Below are positions 31,492-40,258 of a DNA stretch of 64,000 nt, in pieces. The notes beneath the pieces were generated by a model. That model was not told where the DNA came from. It made no database searches and was given only the letters and a program-made list of their open reading frames with translations. Source of the stretch: Amycolatopsis sp. WQ 127309 (GTDB lineage Bacteria; Actinomycetota; Actinomycetes; Mycobacteriales; Pseudonocardiaceae); contig NZ_CP095481.1 of assembly GCF_023023025.1 (NCBI RefSeq), forward strand, positions 7,639,001 through 7,703,000, in the 5' to 3' direction. The first letter of the stretch is position 1. Every line of letters starts with the position of its first letter. The position numbers and the translations under genes were made by a program.

Positions 31492-31758
31492 GTGAGTCTG
31501 AAGGAAGCCCCGGTCATCAGCAACGGCTGGCGGGTCACAGCGAAGTTCACGATGACCGGTCGCGAGACCGAGATCCTCGACCTCATCGGCGAAGGCCTGC
31601 GCAACCAGGAGATCGCCCGGCGGTTGGTGATGCGCGAAGCCACGGTGAAGACGCACATCAACAACCTCTTCGCCAAGGCGGGGTTCCACTCGCGGGAAGA
31701 CGCGGTCCTGTACGCGGTCGGCATCGCCGAGCCGGGCCGGTACCACCGCGCCGACTGA
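31492..31758 (+). CDS. Orphan LuxR/NarL-type HTH protein
   Basis: An 88-residue protein that is essentially just the LuxR DNA-binding domain: FTMTGRETEILDLIGEG, RNQEIARRLVMREATVKTH and NNLFAKAGFHSREDAVLYAV. There is no receiver or ligand domain upstream. GTG 31492 has no Shine-Dalgarno and the preceding 100 nt is non-homologous. It may be a genuine single-domain regulator or the surviving end of a truncated response regulator. Confidence 0.65.
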   Translation: MSLKEAPVISNGWRVTAKFTMTGRETEILDLIGEGLRNQEIARRLVMREATVKTHINNLFAKAGFHSREDAVLYAVGIAEPGRYHRAD

Positions 31759-31823
31759 CGCGGCGGCACCGCACCGGGGCCGGTACCGGTACCGCCGCGC
31801 TCGGGTGGCGGCACCGAGCCGCG

Positions 31824-33278
31824 TCAGCCTTGTGCCGCCGCAACCGGTTCCGGCGTCACTCGTGCCGACGCGGCCGGCGTGTGCTTGGGCAGGAACGCGG
31901 CGATCGTCAGCGCGATGAGGGCAGCGCCGGAGCCCATGGCCAGCACCACGCGGAAACCGCTCGCCGCGGGCAGTGTCGCCGGTCCGAAGTGGACGGTCAG
32001 CTGCGCCAGCACCAGACCCGCTGTCGCACTGGAGATCGACGTGCCGATCGAGCGCATCAGCGTGTTCAGGCTGTTCGCCGCGGCCGTTTCCGACACCGGG
32101 ACCGCCGCCATCACCAGGCCGGGCATGGCGCCGTAGGCGAGGCCGATGCCGCCGCCGATGACGCACGAGATCAGGACCAGGTGCCAGACCTCGCTCATCA
32201 GCACGATGCCGATCGCGTACCCGATCGCGACGACCACCGCGCCGAGCATCAGCGTCGTCTTCGGGCCGCGGGTGCGCGAGATCCGCGCGGACACCGGCGC
32301 GAGCGCCATCATGACGAGGCCGGACGGCGCCATCACCAGGCCCACCACCAGCATCGACCGGCCGAGGCCGTACCCGGTGGCCGCCGGCAGCTGCAGCAGC
32401 TGGGGCAGGACCAGCGACATCGCGAACATCGCGAAGCCGAACACCGCGGACGCGAGGTTGGTCAGCAGCACCTGCCGCCGCGCGGTGGTGCGCAGGTCGA
32501 CCAGCGGCTGCCGGGTCCGCAGCTCCCAGCGGCCCCACAGGAGCAGGATGACGACGGCGGCGGCGAACAGGCCGAGCGTCGGCGCGCTGCCCCAGCCCCA
32601 GTCGGCACCCTTGGAGATGGCCAGCAGCAGGCACACCAGGGCGATCGACAGCCCGGCCGCGCCCGGCACGTCGAACCGGCCGCCGGTGCGCACCGGTGAC
32701 TCGGGCACCAGCGCGACGACGAGCCCGGTGACGACCAGGCCGAGCCCGGCCGAGGTCCAGAACAGCACGTGCCAGTCGGCGTGCTCGGCCAGCAGCGCGG
32801 CCGCGGGCAGGCCCAGCGCGCCGCCGACGCCGAGGGACGCGCTCATCAGCGCCGTCGCCGAGCCGAGCCGTTCCGCCGGGAGCTCGTCGCGCATGATGCT
32901 GATCCCGAGCGGGATGACGCCCGCCGCGAGGCCCTGCAGCGTCCGCCCGGCGACCATCGGCACCAGGGTGTCGGACAGCGCGCCGATCGCCGAGCCGACG
33001 ACCAGGGCGCCGAGGCTGACCAGCAGCATCCGCCGCTTGCCGTACATGTCGCCGAGCCGCCCGACCGTCGGCGTCGCGACCGCGCCCGCGAGCAGGGTGG
33101 CCGTGATGGCCCAGGTCGCGTCGGAGGCGGACGCGTGCAGCAGTCCGGGCAGCGCCGGGATCAGGGGGATCACGAGCGTCTGCATCAGCGAAACGACGAT
33201 GCCGGCGAACGCGAGGACCGCGACGACGAAGCTCGCCTTCGGCGCGGTTTCCCCGGCGGGGGCGGAAGGTCTGGACAC
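31824..33278 (-). CDS. MFS transporter (DHA2-like)
   Basis: A 484-residue polytopic protein with about 14 helices. Landmarks are TLVIPLIPALPGLLH, TPTVGRLGDMYGKRRMLL (motif A) and GRTLQGLAAGVIPLGISIMRDELP. GTG 33278 is chosen because GGAGGA lies 7 nt upstream; an in-frame TTG at 33293 is inside that site. It is divergent from a cytochrome P450 gene, so export of, or resistance to, the P450 product is one reading. The 185-nt gap contains CAACCG/CGGTTG arms (33328-33360). Confidence 0.88.
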   Translation of the reverse strand: MSRPSAPAGETAPKASFVVAVLAFAGIVVSLMQTLVIPLIPALPGLLHASASDATWAITATLLAGAVATPTVGRLGDMYGKRRMLLVSLGALVVGSAIGALSDTLVPMVAGRTLQGLAAGVIPLGISIMRDELPAERLGSATALMSASLGVGGALGLPAAALLAEHADWHVLFWTSAGLGLVVTGLVVALVPESPVRTGGRFDVPGAAGLSIALVCLLLAISKGADWGWGSAPTLGLFAAAVVILLLWGRWELRTRQPLVDLRTTARRQVLLTNLASAVFGFAMFAMSLVLPQLLQLPAATGYGLGRSMLVVGLVMAPSGLVMMALAPVSARISRTRGPKTTLMLGAVVVAIGYAIGIVLMSEVWHLVLISCVIGGGIGLAYGAMPGLVMAAVPVSETAAANSLNTLMRSIGTSISSATAGLVLAQLTVHFGPATLPAASGFRVVLAMGSGAALIALTIAAFLPKHTPAASARVTPEPVAAAQG

Positions 33279-33463
33279 GGGCGGGTCCTCCAACGGGGAC
33301 GCATCGGGCGTTCGGGTCGATTTAAAGCAACCGCTTGACTAGCGTAGCAGCCTTCGGTTGACTGCTGACGTACTGACGGCGCACCACGAGGAGGATGCAC
33401 GGTGGTCCTCGGCTGGAACACGCCCAAGCAGACCCGCGCCCGCGTCCACTGTGGAGGAACCGG

Positions 33464-34669
33464 ATGACCAGCACGCTCGGGATCCCGGAGTTCCCGATGA
33501 CCCGCGCCGCGGGCTGCCCGTTCGACCCGCCGCCCGCCGCGCGCGCGTTGCAGGAGGAGGCTCCGCTCAAGCGGGTGAAGCTGTGGGACGGCTCCACGCC
33601 GTGGCTGGTGACCCGCTACGCCGAGCAGCGCACACTGCTGGCCGACCCGCGGGTCAGCGCCGACATCTCCCGGCCCGGGTACCCGAGCCCCGCGCCGCTG
33701 CCGAAGGGTGGCAGCGGCATCAGCTTCATCCTGATGGACAACCCCGAGCACGCCCGGCTGCGGCGGATGGTCACGGCGCCGTTCACCATCCGGCGCACCG
33801 AGAAGCTGCGCCCGGCGGTGCAGCGGATCGTCGACGACCAGCTCGACGTCCTGCTGGCCGGCCCCAACCCGGTCGACCTCGTCGAGGCGTTCGCGCTGCC
33901 GGTGCCGTCGCTGGTGATCTGCGAGCTGCTCGGCGTGCCCTACGCCGACCACGGCTTCTTCCAGGAGAACAGCAAGGTCATCATCCGCCGGGACGCGAAG
34001 CCCGAGGAGCGCGCCGCCGGGCACCGGGCGCTCATCGGCTACCTCGACGAGCTGATGGGCCAGAAGCTGGCCGAACCGGCCGACGACCTGCTGTCGGGGC
34101 TCGCCACCCGCGTCAACGCGGGGGAGCTGACCCGGGTGGAGGCGGCCCAGATGGGCGTCCTGCTGCTCATCGCCGGGCACGAGACCACGGCGAACATGAT
34201 CGCGCTCGGCACGCTGGCCCTGCTGGAGCACCCGGACCAGCTGGAGCTGCTGCGGGAGACCGACGACCCGAAGCTGGTCGCCTCGGCCGTCGAAGAACTG
34301 TTGCGCTACCTGAACATCACGCACAACGGCCGGCGCCGCCTCGCGCTGGAGGACATCGAGATCGCCGGCGAGACCGTGCGCGCGGGTGAGGGCATGATCA
34401 TGGCGAACGACATCGCCAACCGCGACCCGGACGTCTTCCCGGACGGCGACCGCCTCGACCTGAGCCGCGACGCGCACCGGCACATCGCGTTCGGCTTCGG
34501 CGTCCACCAGTGCCTCGGCCAGCCGCTGGCCCGGCTGGAGCTGCAGGTCGTCTACAGCACGCTGTACCGCCGGATCCCGACGCTCGCGCTGGCCACCGAG
34601 GTCGGCAAGGTCCCGTTCAAGCACGACGGGTCGGTCTACGGCGTGTACGAGCTGCCCGTCACCTGGTGA
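33464..34669 (+). CDS. Cytochrome P450
   Basis: A 401-residue bacterial class I P450. The I-helix AGHETT is at 237-242, the ExxR motif is in EELLR, and the haem-binding loop FGFGVHQCLG places the axial cysteine near residue 350. MDNPEHARLRRMVTAPF is the C-helix block. ATG 33464 follows GGAGGAAC. It needs external ferredoxin and reductase, neither of which is nearby. Divergent from an MFS transporter; substrate unknown. Confidence 0.95.
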   Translation: MTSTLGIPEFPMTRAAGCPFDPPPAARALQEEAPLKRVKLWDGSTPWLVTRYAEQRTLLADPRVSADISRPGYPSPAPLPKGGSGISFILMDNPEHARLRRMVTAPFTIRRTEKLRPAVQRIVDDQLDVLLAGPNPVDLVEAFALPVPSLVICELLGVPYADHGFFQENSKVIIRRDAKPEERAAGHRALIGYLDELMGQKLAEPADDLLSGLATRVNAGELTRVEAAQMGVLLLIAGHETTANMIALGTLALLEHPDQLELLRETDDPKLVASAVEELLRYLNITHNGRRRLALEDIEIAGETVRAGEGMIMANDIANRDPDVFPDGDRLDLSRDAHRHIAFGFGVHQCLGQPLARLELQVVYSTLYRRIPTLALATEVGKVPFKHDGSVYGVYELPVTW

Positions 34670-34688
34670 AGTCGGCCCGGGGCTGCGG

Positions 34689-35345
34689 TCAGAAGCTGCG
34701 CAGCACCGAGACCACCGTGCCGAGGATGACGGCGCGGTCGCCGTCGATGACCTCGTAGGCCGGGTTGCGGGGCTCGAGGTAGACGTGGCCGTCGCGCCGG
34801 CGGAAGACCTTGACCGTGGCCTCCTCGTCGATCATCGCCGCGACGATCTGACCCGAGTGAGCTTCGCTCTGCTGCTTGACCACGACGATGTCGCCGTCGC
34901 AGATGGCGGCGTCGATCATCGAGTCGCCGCGCACGCGCAGGCCGAAGACGGTGCCGCGGCCGGTGAGGTCGCGGGGGAGGTTCAGGACGTCGTCGACGTG
35001 CTCCTGGGCCGCGATCGGCGTGCCGGCCGCGATGTCGCCGACCACCGGCACGGCGACCGAGTCGGCGTTCTCGCGGGGGCCGCTGTCGCGCAGGAACGCG
35101 CGCACGTCGAGCTGGCGCGCGACCGAGCCGCCGCGGCTCAGGAAGCCCTTGTCCTCCAGGGCCGCCAGGTGCTTCGACACCGACGACGAGGACCGCAGCC
35201 CGACGATCTCCGCGATCTCCCGGCTGCTCGGCGAGTAACCGTGGTGGACCACGCAGTCCCGGATCGCCACCAGGATCCGTTGCTGCCGCTCGGGCAGGGC
35301 GGTGGAGTCCAGGTGCTCGAACGGATCGACGTCGTAGGTGGTCAC
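34689..35345 (-). CDS. lexA: LexA family SOS-type repressor
   Basis: A 218-residue repressor. The N-terminal HTH is RQQRILVAIRDCVVHHGYSP and SREIAEIVGLRSSSSVSKHL. The autocleavage site is A107-G108 in GDIAAGTP, and the protease dyad is S142 (RGDSM) and K179 (ATVKV). All functional parts are present. The DNA-contact helix differs from what I recall of the canonical actinobacterial LexA, and no SOS box is visible upstream, so this may be a second LexA-type regulator. Convergent with the P450 gene. Confidence 0.85.
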   Translation of the reverse strand: MTTYDVDPFEHLDSTALPERQQRILVAIRDCVVHHGYSPSSREIAEIVGLRSSSSVSKHLAALEDKGFLSRGGSVARQLDVRAFLRDSGPRENADSVAVPVVGDIAAGTPIAAQEHVDDVLNLPRDLTGRGTVFGLRVRGDSMIDAAICDGDIVVVKQQSEAHSGQIVAAMIDEEATVKVFRRRDGHVYLEPRNPAYEVIDGDRAVILGTVVSVLRSF

Positions 35346-35478
35346 GGGCGGAATCCTAGTGGTAGGCGCGGCGCGCGCCGCCGCCCGGTCCGGTCCGCCA
35401 CGATCGGGTGAGTCCCGTTCAGTGGAACATTCCCGAATGGTTGGCGCCTTACCAACATGACTTGAGAGTTGCCACCTG

Positions 35479-35515
35479 TTGACCCATGTCCGATTCCATC
35501 GTATGGTCTAGACCA
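35479..35515 (+). promoter_or_regulatory. Promoter with DasR-type (dre) operator for the LPMO gene
   Basis: TTGACC (35479-35484) and TATGGT (35502-35507) form a -35/-10 pair with 17-bp spacing. The perfect palindrome TGGTCTAGACCA (35504-35515) overlaps the -10 and equals the core of the Streptomyces DasR-responsive element. Repression relieved by aminosugar phosphates is the expected logic. The leader would be about 118 nt. Confidence 0.75.
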
Positions 35516-35631
35516 CAAATTTCCTTCGCTCGAACACCTTCCCGGTGCGGGCGGGCCTCCCAGCGGGGTCCGGACCGCGGCTTCGCCGTGCCCGGCGGCG
35601 GGAAGGCGAGCCCGTCCCCGAAGGAGCTGGT

Positions 35632-36150
35632 ATGAAAGCGAACCGAAAACTGGTCGCGGCCGCCGCGGGTGTGCTGCTGGCGCCGGTGCTGGTGCTGGTC
35701 AACCCGGCCGGCATCGCGAGCGCGCACGGCTACGTCGACTCTCCGGCCAGCCGGCAGGCGCAGTGCGCCCAGGGCACCGTGTCCTGCGGGGAGATCAAGT
35801 ACGAACCGCAGAGCGTCGAAGGCCCGAAGGGGCTGACCTCCTGCAACGGCGGCAACGCGCAGTTCGCAGAGCTCAACGACGACAACAAGGGCTGGAACGC
35901 CGCCCCGGTCGGCCGGTCGGTGACGTTCACGTGGACCTTCACGGCCCGCCACAGCACGGCGAGCTACGACTACTACATCGGCAGCGAGAAGATCGCGAGC
36001 GTCCCGGGCAACAACCAGCAGCCACCGGCCACCGTTTCGCACCAGGTGGATCTGGGTGGCCACACGGGACGCCAGACGGTCCTCGCGGTCTGGAACATCG
36101 CGGACACCGCGAACGCGTTCTACGCCTGCATCGACCTGCAGGTGAGCTGA
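35632..36150 (+). CDS. AA10 lytic polysaccharide monooxygenase (chitin-binding)
   Basis: A 172-residue secreted protein. A signal peptide (MKANRKLVAAAAGVLL onward) ends at IASA, leaving His32 as the new N-terminus (HGYVDSPASRQ), the first arm of the copper histidine brace; H107 in TARHSTASYDYY is the second. Four cysteines (45, 52, 71, about 166) can form two disulfides. There is no separate binding module. AAGGAG precedes ATG 35632. AA10 enzymes cleave crystalline chitin or cellulose oxidatively; the dre promoter points to chitin. Confidence 0.92.
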   Translation: MKANRKLVAAAAGVLLAPVLVLVNPAGIASAHGYVDSPASRQAQCAQGTVSCGEIKYEPQSVEGPKGLTSCNGGNAQFAELNDDNKGWNAAPVGRSVTFTWTFTARHSTASYDYYIGSEKIASVPGNNQQPPATVSHQVDLGGHTGRQTVLAVWNIADTANAFYACIDLQVS

Positions 36151-36214
36151 GCCCCGGGCCGCCCGGGAGCGCGCGGCTCCCAGGCGGCCCGGCCAGTAGG
36201 CTCGCGGGGCGGAC

Positions 36215-36790
36215 TTGTCCGTGACCGGCGCCCTGCTCGACGGCCTCGGCACCCGGGGACGGTACTTCGTGCAGGCCCAGGGAATCCGGCTCGCCCTGCC
36301 GTCGATCGAGCCGTACCGGGAGAAGTGGCTCCCGCTGGGTATTCCGGCGGCGGAGATCGACCGGGCCGTCGCCTTCCACGACCGCTGGGCGGCCTGCTCC
36401 TGCCACCCGCGCCGGCCTGCGACGGTGGTCCGCGGTACTTCTCGGGCGACTGCCCTTCGGCTTCCTGATCGGGCCCGCCGGCGAGTTCGGGGTGGACGGT
36501 GACCGCTGGGCGCCGCTGCACGAGACGGTCGAAGGCCGGGTCGAATCCCTGGCCCTGGCCCACCACGCGTCGGTGTCCGCGGCCCGGATCACCCGGATCA
36601 CCCGGCTCACCGGCGACGCGCTCGACGACCTCGACCTGACCGGCTGCGCGCCGGTGCCCGAGGTCGCCGGCCTGGCCGACACCTGGTGGCGCGTTACACG
36701 TGAGAAGCCGAGGCCTGCGGCTTCCCGTCGCACCGCACCGCTCTGGTCTACTCGGGATTCGGGGACGCGGACCTGCGCGGCATCGGCTGA
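36215..36790 (+). pseudogene. Frameshifted hypothetical gene
   Basis: One protein can be followed across three frames. Frame 1 from TTG 36215 (MSVTGALLDGLGTRGRYFVQ) to about 36390 gives AFHDRW; frame 2 gives GGLLLPPAPACDGGPRYFSG to about 36450; frame 3 gives PFGFLIGPAGEFGVDGDRWA and continues to TWWRVTRE near 36705. A last shift gives EAEACGFPSHRTALVYSGFG to a stop at 36788-36790. The first two breaks are in G and C runs (GCTGGGCGG, TGCCCTTCGG), so decay or assembly errors are both possible. I do not recognise the family. Confidence 0.7.
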
Positions 36791-36796
36791 CCGGGC

Positions 36797-38233
36797 TCAA
36801 GCCGCCGCGAGTTCCACGAAAGCTCGTACGCCGGATTCGAGGGCGTAGCTCATCGAACCGCCGTTGGGCTCGTAGCTCGTGTGCTCGCCGGCGAAGTGGA
36901 TGCGGCCCTCGGGGGCGCGGATCGCGGGCATCAGCTTGCCGTGGCCGCGTTCGGGCAGCACGTACGAGCCCTCGATCCACGGCTGGTGGTCCCAGACCAC
37001 CGACACGCCCAGCTCGTAGTGCTCCCGCGTGCCGGGGAACATCGTCTCGACGTGCTCCAGCACGAAGTTCAGCCGTTCCTCCTCCGACATCGCCGCGACC
37101 GCCTTCGACCGCCAGCCGGTCATGAGCACCTCCAGGATGCGCCGCGGGCCCGGCTGGCTCGCCGTCGCGTCGCGGACCCAGCGCACCGGCAGATCGGTGG
37201 ACACGCTCACGTTGCGGCCCTCCCAGAACTGCCGCCGCACCTGCAGGTAGACGCGCACGATCGACGCGTACCGCAGCCGCCGCACCACGTCGATCTTCGC
37301 CTCGGACAGCCCGGCGTGGCTGACGTCGACGTGGCGCATCGCGCTGAACGGCACGGTGACGACGACCCGCTCGGTGGTCACTGTGGCGAGGCGGCCGTGG
37401 TCGAGGTAGGTGACCGTGACGGCGTCGTCGTCCTGCTCGAGGCGGACAACCGGGCTGCGGTAGCGGATCCGCTCGCGCAGTCCGTCCGCAAAGGACTGTG
37501 GCAGCACGTCGGTGCCGCCCGCGATCTTGCCCCAGCCGTCCACTTCGCCCAGTAGTGACCGGTGTCCGCTTTCGTGCCGCAGCCACGACAACGCCGACGC
37601 CGAGCGCAGGTCACCGCCGCGCATCTCCAGGAACAGCGGCTCCATCAGGTCGATCGCCGCCTGCGACGCGCCCCGGCCGCGCAGCACCTCCTGCACCGAC
37701 GCGCGATCGAGGTGTTCCAGCTCCGCCGGCGGAGCCCAGTCCGGTGCCGCCAGGTCGGGGCCGAGCTCCTCGGCCACCGCGGTGACGTACCGCTCGATCA
37801 TGTCGGTGACGCTCATGCCGCGTTCGTGCTCGGCGAGCGGCAGCCCCGCCGCGGCCAGTGAATCCGGGTCGGCGCGCACGAACTCGCCGTTGACGAAGTA
37901 GGAGAAGTCCTGGTCCAGCAGGTCGGACCGGTCCAGCTCGACGCCGAGGAGCTTCCGGTAGTGCGTCACGTAGTCGCAGTGCGGCGTCACCGTCATCGCG
38001 CCGGCTTCGGCGCGCAGGCCGTCGGCGAACGGGCTCCGCAGCGTGAACGCGCGGCCACCGGGGCGTTCGGATGCCTCCAGCACCGTGACGTCGCAGCCGG
38101 CGCGGTGCAGTTCGTGCGCGGCGGCCAGCCCGGCGAGCCCGGCCCCGACGACGACCGCCGACCGCGGCGGCCGCAGCCGCGGAAACCCCTCGTCGAGCTG
38201 CCGCCGCACTTCGGAACGCGTGATTTCTCGCAT
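36797..38233 (-). CDS. Flavin monoamine oxidase family protein
   Basis: A 478-residue FAD amine oxidase. The dinucleotide motif VVVGAGLAGLAAAHELH is followed by VLEASERPGGRAFT, and the C-terminal FAD motif is RIHFAGEHTSYEPNGGSMSY. Both are diagnostic of the MAO/L-amino-acid-oxidase family. No signal peptide. ATG 38233 is chosen because the upstream frame has no homologous sequence. It ends 6 nt from the convergent pseudogene. Substrate unknown. Confidence 0.9.
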   Translation of the reverse strand: MREITRSEVRRQLDEGFPRLRPPRSAVVVGAGLAGLAAAHELHRAGCDVTVLEASERPGGRAFTLRSPFADGLRAEAGAMTVTPHCDYVTHYRKLLGVELDRSDLLDQDFSYFVNGEFVRADPDSLAAAGLPLAEHERGMSVTDMIERYVTAVAEELGPDLAAPDWAPPAELEHLDRASVQEVLRGRGASQAAIDLMEPLFLEMRGGDLRSASALSWLRHESGHRSLLGEVDGWGKIAGGTDVLPQSFADGLRERIRYRSPVVRLEQDDDAVTVTYLDHGRLATVTTERVVVTVPFSAMRHVDVSHAGLSEAKIDVVRRLRYASIVRVYLQVRRQFWEGRNVSVSTDLPVRWVRDATASQPGPRRILEVLMTGWRSKAVAAMSEEERLNFVLEHVETMFPGTREHYELGVSVVWDHQPWIEGSYVLPERGHGKLMPAIRAPEGRIHFAGEHTSYEPNGGSMSYALESGVRAFVELAAA

Positions 38234-38439
38234 CTGTACCAGCCCCAAACGATTGCCCCCAAGAAACCATAGTAAGCAGCGATCGGGGGCGGCTGTCAAC
38301 GCCGTGTCCGGAAACCTTTAGTGCGCAAGCATTACTCGAAATATGTCGATGCGCTCTGGTTTGACTGGGACGGTCAGCGGGAAACCATCGGCCGTGCGGG
38401 TGGACCCGTCCGGTGGTCGCGCGGCGGCACCACTAGACT

Positions 38440-38455
38440 TCAAGTAATCACTTGA
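38440..38455. promoter_or_regulatory. Short palindrome upstream of the isochorismatase-like gene
   Basis: TCAAGT-aatc-ACTTGA is a perfect 6-bp dyad 27 nt before the GTG start. The similar TCAAG-ca-CTTGA occurs at 44224-44235 in front of a MerR gene. It is a candidate operator; no regulator gene is adjacent. Confidence 0.35.
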
Positions 38456-38481
38456 TGACTTAACGCACGAAGGGGCCGACG

Positions 38482-39030
38482 GTGGCCAAGCACGCTCTCC
38501 TCGTCATGGATGTCCAGCCGGTCGTCGTGGACCGGTACCCCGATCCCGCCTACCTGCCCCGCCTGCGCGAGGCGATCGAGGCCGCCCGGGCGAGCGGCAC
38601 GCCCGTGATCTACGTCGTCGTCGGGTTCCGCCCCGGATTCCCGGAAATCAGCTCCCGCAACAAGATGTTCGGCGCGCTCGCGGGTTCCGGGGCGCCGTTC
38701 GACGAGAAGCTCACTCAGGTGCACCCGGACGTCGCCCCCGAAGCCGGCGACGTCGTCGTCACCAAGCGCCGGGTCAGCGCGTTCGCCGGCAGCGACCTGG
38801 ACGTCGTGCTGCGGGCGGGCGGCATCGACCACCTGGTCCTCACCGGGATCGCCACCAGCGGCGTCGTGCTGTCCACCCTGCGCCAGGCGGCCGACCTCGA
38901 CTTCGGCCTCACCGTGCTGGCCGACGGCTGCCTCGACGCCGACCCCGAGGTGCACCGCGTGCTGACCGAGAAGGTGTTTCCGGGCCAGGCGGACGTCACG
39001 ACCGTCGCCGGGTGGGTCGCCGCCCGCTAG
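38482..39030 (+). CDS. Isochorismatase-fold hydrolase lacking the nucleophilic cysteine
   Basis: A 182-residue isochorismatase-superfamily protein. The catalytic Asp is in LLVMDVQPVVVD and the Lys in VVVTKRRVSAFAGSDL. Where amidase members have T-x-x-C, this one reads TGIATSGVVLSTLRQA, with no cysteine. Cys-less members include true isochorismatases such as PhzD-type enzymes, so an amidase role is unlikely. GTG 38482 has AAGGGG upstream. A small dyad precedes the gene. Confidence 0.82.
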   Translation: MAKHALLVMDVQPVVVDRYPDPAYLPRLREAIEAARASGTPVIYVVVGFRPGFPEISSRNKMFGALAGSGAPFDEKLTQVHPDVAPEAGDVVVTKRRVSAFAGSDLDVVLRAGGIDHLVLTGIATSGVVLSTLRQAADLDFGLTVLADGCLDADPEVHRVLTEKVFPGQADVTTVAGWVAAR

Positions 39031-39371
39031 CGCGGCGGGTACTGCTGCTGCATCGGCGGGTAGGCGGGCACCGGCGCGGCGGGCCGGGGAGCGCGCTGGC
39101 TGCCGATCAGGACGAAGATCGCGCCGCAGATCGCGATCCCGGCGCCGGCGACGGTCAGCGCCAGGTCGCCGGTGATCTCGGCCTGCGTCTCCGGCAGCGA
39201 CCCGACGCTGTAGTCGCACCGCTGCTCGCTGTTCTGCGCCGAGCAGGTCCAGTCCGACGAGCCCGAGGTGGGGTCGTCGGCCAGGTTCAACGCGGTGACC
39301 GCGCCGGTCACCAGCAACGCCATTCCGGCCACGAACAACAGCGCCCCGAACACCGCCGAGAGGATCCGCAC
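39027..39371 (-). CDS. Small two-helix membrane protein with proline-rich tail
   Basis: A 114-residue protein with hydrophobic helices ILSAVFGALLFVAGMALLVT and LALTVAGAGIAICGAIFVLI, separated by an extracellular-type loop with two cysteines (WTCSAQNSEQRC), and a C-tail PAAPVPAYPPMQQQYPPR. GTG 39371 is chosen because GGAAGG is about 10 nt upstream. No family recognised. Its stop overlaps the end of the convergent hydrolase by 4 nt. Confidence 0.65.
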   Translation of the reverse strand: MRILSAVFGALLFVAGMALLVTGAVTALNLADDPTSGSSDWTCSAQNSEQRCDYSVGSLPETQAEITGDLALTVAGAGIAICGAIFVLIGSQRAPRPAAPVPAYPPMQQQYPPR

Positions 39372-39473
39372 GAGTCCCGCACCTTCCGTTCCCTGATCGA
39401 TCGCGGTGATCGTAAGCACCTCCGCTCGGGCGAGGAGGCGACTTCGGGGAATCGGCCCGGATCGTGATCGGTG

Positions 39474-39860
39474 CTACCCGGTCGCGCGGCCCCGCGTCAC
39501 GACCCCTGCGGCGAGCACGACCGTGCCGAGGACGACGTGGAACAGGTGGTCGCCCGTCATCAGGTGCAGCGGCCCGACGTGCCACATGCGGTCGGCCACG
39601 GGATCGCCGAGCGCGAGACCGAGCGCGCCGAACACCAGGTACCCGCCGCCGAAGACGAGGCAGAACACCTTGGCCCCGCCGCGGAATCCGGCGTAGAGGG
39701 CGACCAGGCCGGTGCCGAAGTGCAGGAGCGTGTGCCAGCGGCTCGGCGTATCCGCCGAGAAGACCACGATCGGGCTGGTCGCGACAAAGAGGACACCGAG
39801 GATCCGGCAGGCCCACCGGGCGACGTTCGCGGTGCGGTGGCTCGCGGGCCGGACGGTCAC
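39474..39860 (-). CDS. DUF4383-like membrane protein
   Basis: A 128-residue protein with four hydrophobic segments: ILGVLFVATSPIVVF, HTLLHFGTGLVALYAGF, VFCLVFGGGYLVFGALGLAL and HLFHVVLGTVVLAAGVV. The pattern of short helices with conserved H-x-x-H-type residues resembles DUF4383. GTG 39860 overlaps the upstream gene's stop as GTGA, so the two are one operon. Function unknown. Confidence 0.68.
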   Translation of the reverse strand: MTVRPASHRTANVARWACRILGVLFVATSPIVVFSADTPSRWHTLLHFGTGLVALYAGFRGGAKVFCLVFGGGYLVFGALGLALGDPVADRMWHVGPLHLMTGDHLFHVVLGTVVLAAGVVTRGRATG

Positions 39861-40258
39861 GACACGACCGGCGGGACGGAAGCGAGCTCCCGGCGCCGGA
39901 ACCCCTGCACGGCGGCGATGATCCCGGCGATCGCGGCGCCCCACAGGCCTGCGGCCATGACCGCGGTGCCGGCCGCGAGACCGGGGTTGCCCACGCCGAA
40001 GTTGCGCAGCACCAGTGCGACGCCGACGCCGCCGATCCACAACGAGATCAGCGTGGCCAGCAGCGGGCTCCACCACCACCTCGCGGTCAGCACGACGAGG
40101 GCGCCGAAGACGGCGATGATGATGATCCCGGGCGGGAACGCCGGGAACCTCCCCGGATCGGCGATCCATTGGATCACCAGGCCGATGACGCCGACACCGA
40201 GCCCCGCCAGGGCGATCCGGGCGGCGGTGGTGCGGCCGAGCACGTCGAGTCCAGTCAT
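39857..40258 (-). CDS. Hypothetical four-helix membrane protein
   Basis: A 133-residue protein with helices at RIALAGLGVGVIGLVIQWI, GIIIIAVFGALVVLTARWW, LLATLISLWIGGVGVALVL and AVMAAGLWGAAIAGIIAAVQ. No named family recognised. ATG 40258 lacks a strong ribosome site; the frame is open upstream. It is translationally coupled to the DUF4383-like gene. Confidence 0.65.
   Translation of the reverse strand: MTGLDVLGRTTAARIALAGLGVGVIGLVIQWIADPGRFPAFPPGIIIIAVFGALVVLTARWWWSPLLATLISLWIGGVGVALVLRNFGVGNPGLAAGTAVMAAGLWGAAIAGIIAAVQGFRRRELASVPPVVS

Noticed and set aside
35346..35631. SOS box upstream of lexA
   Set aside because: GAACATTCCCGAATG at about 35424 and CGAACACC near 35530 are weak half-matches; neither forms the expected TCGAAC-N4-GTTCGA dyad.
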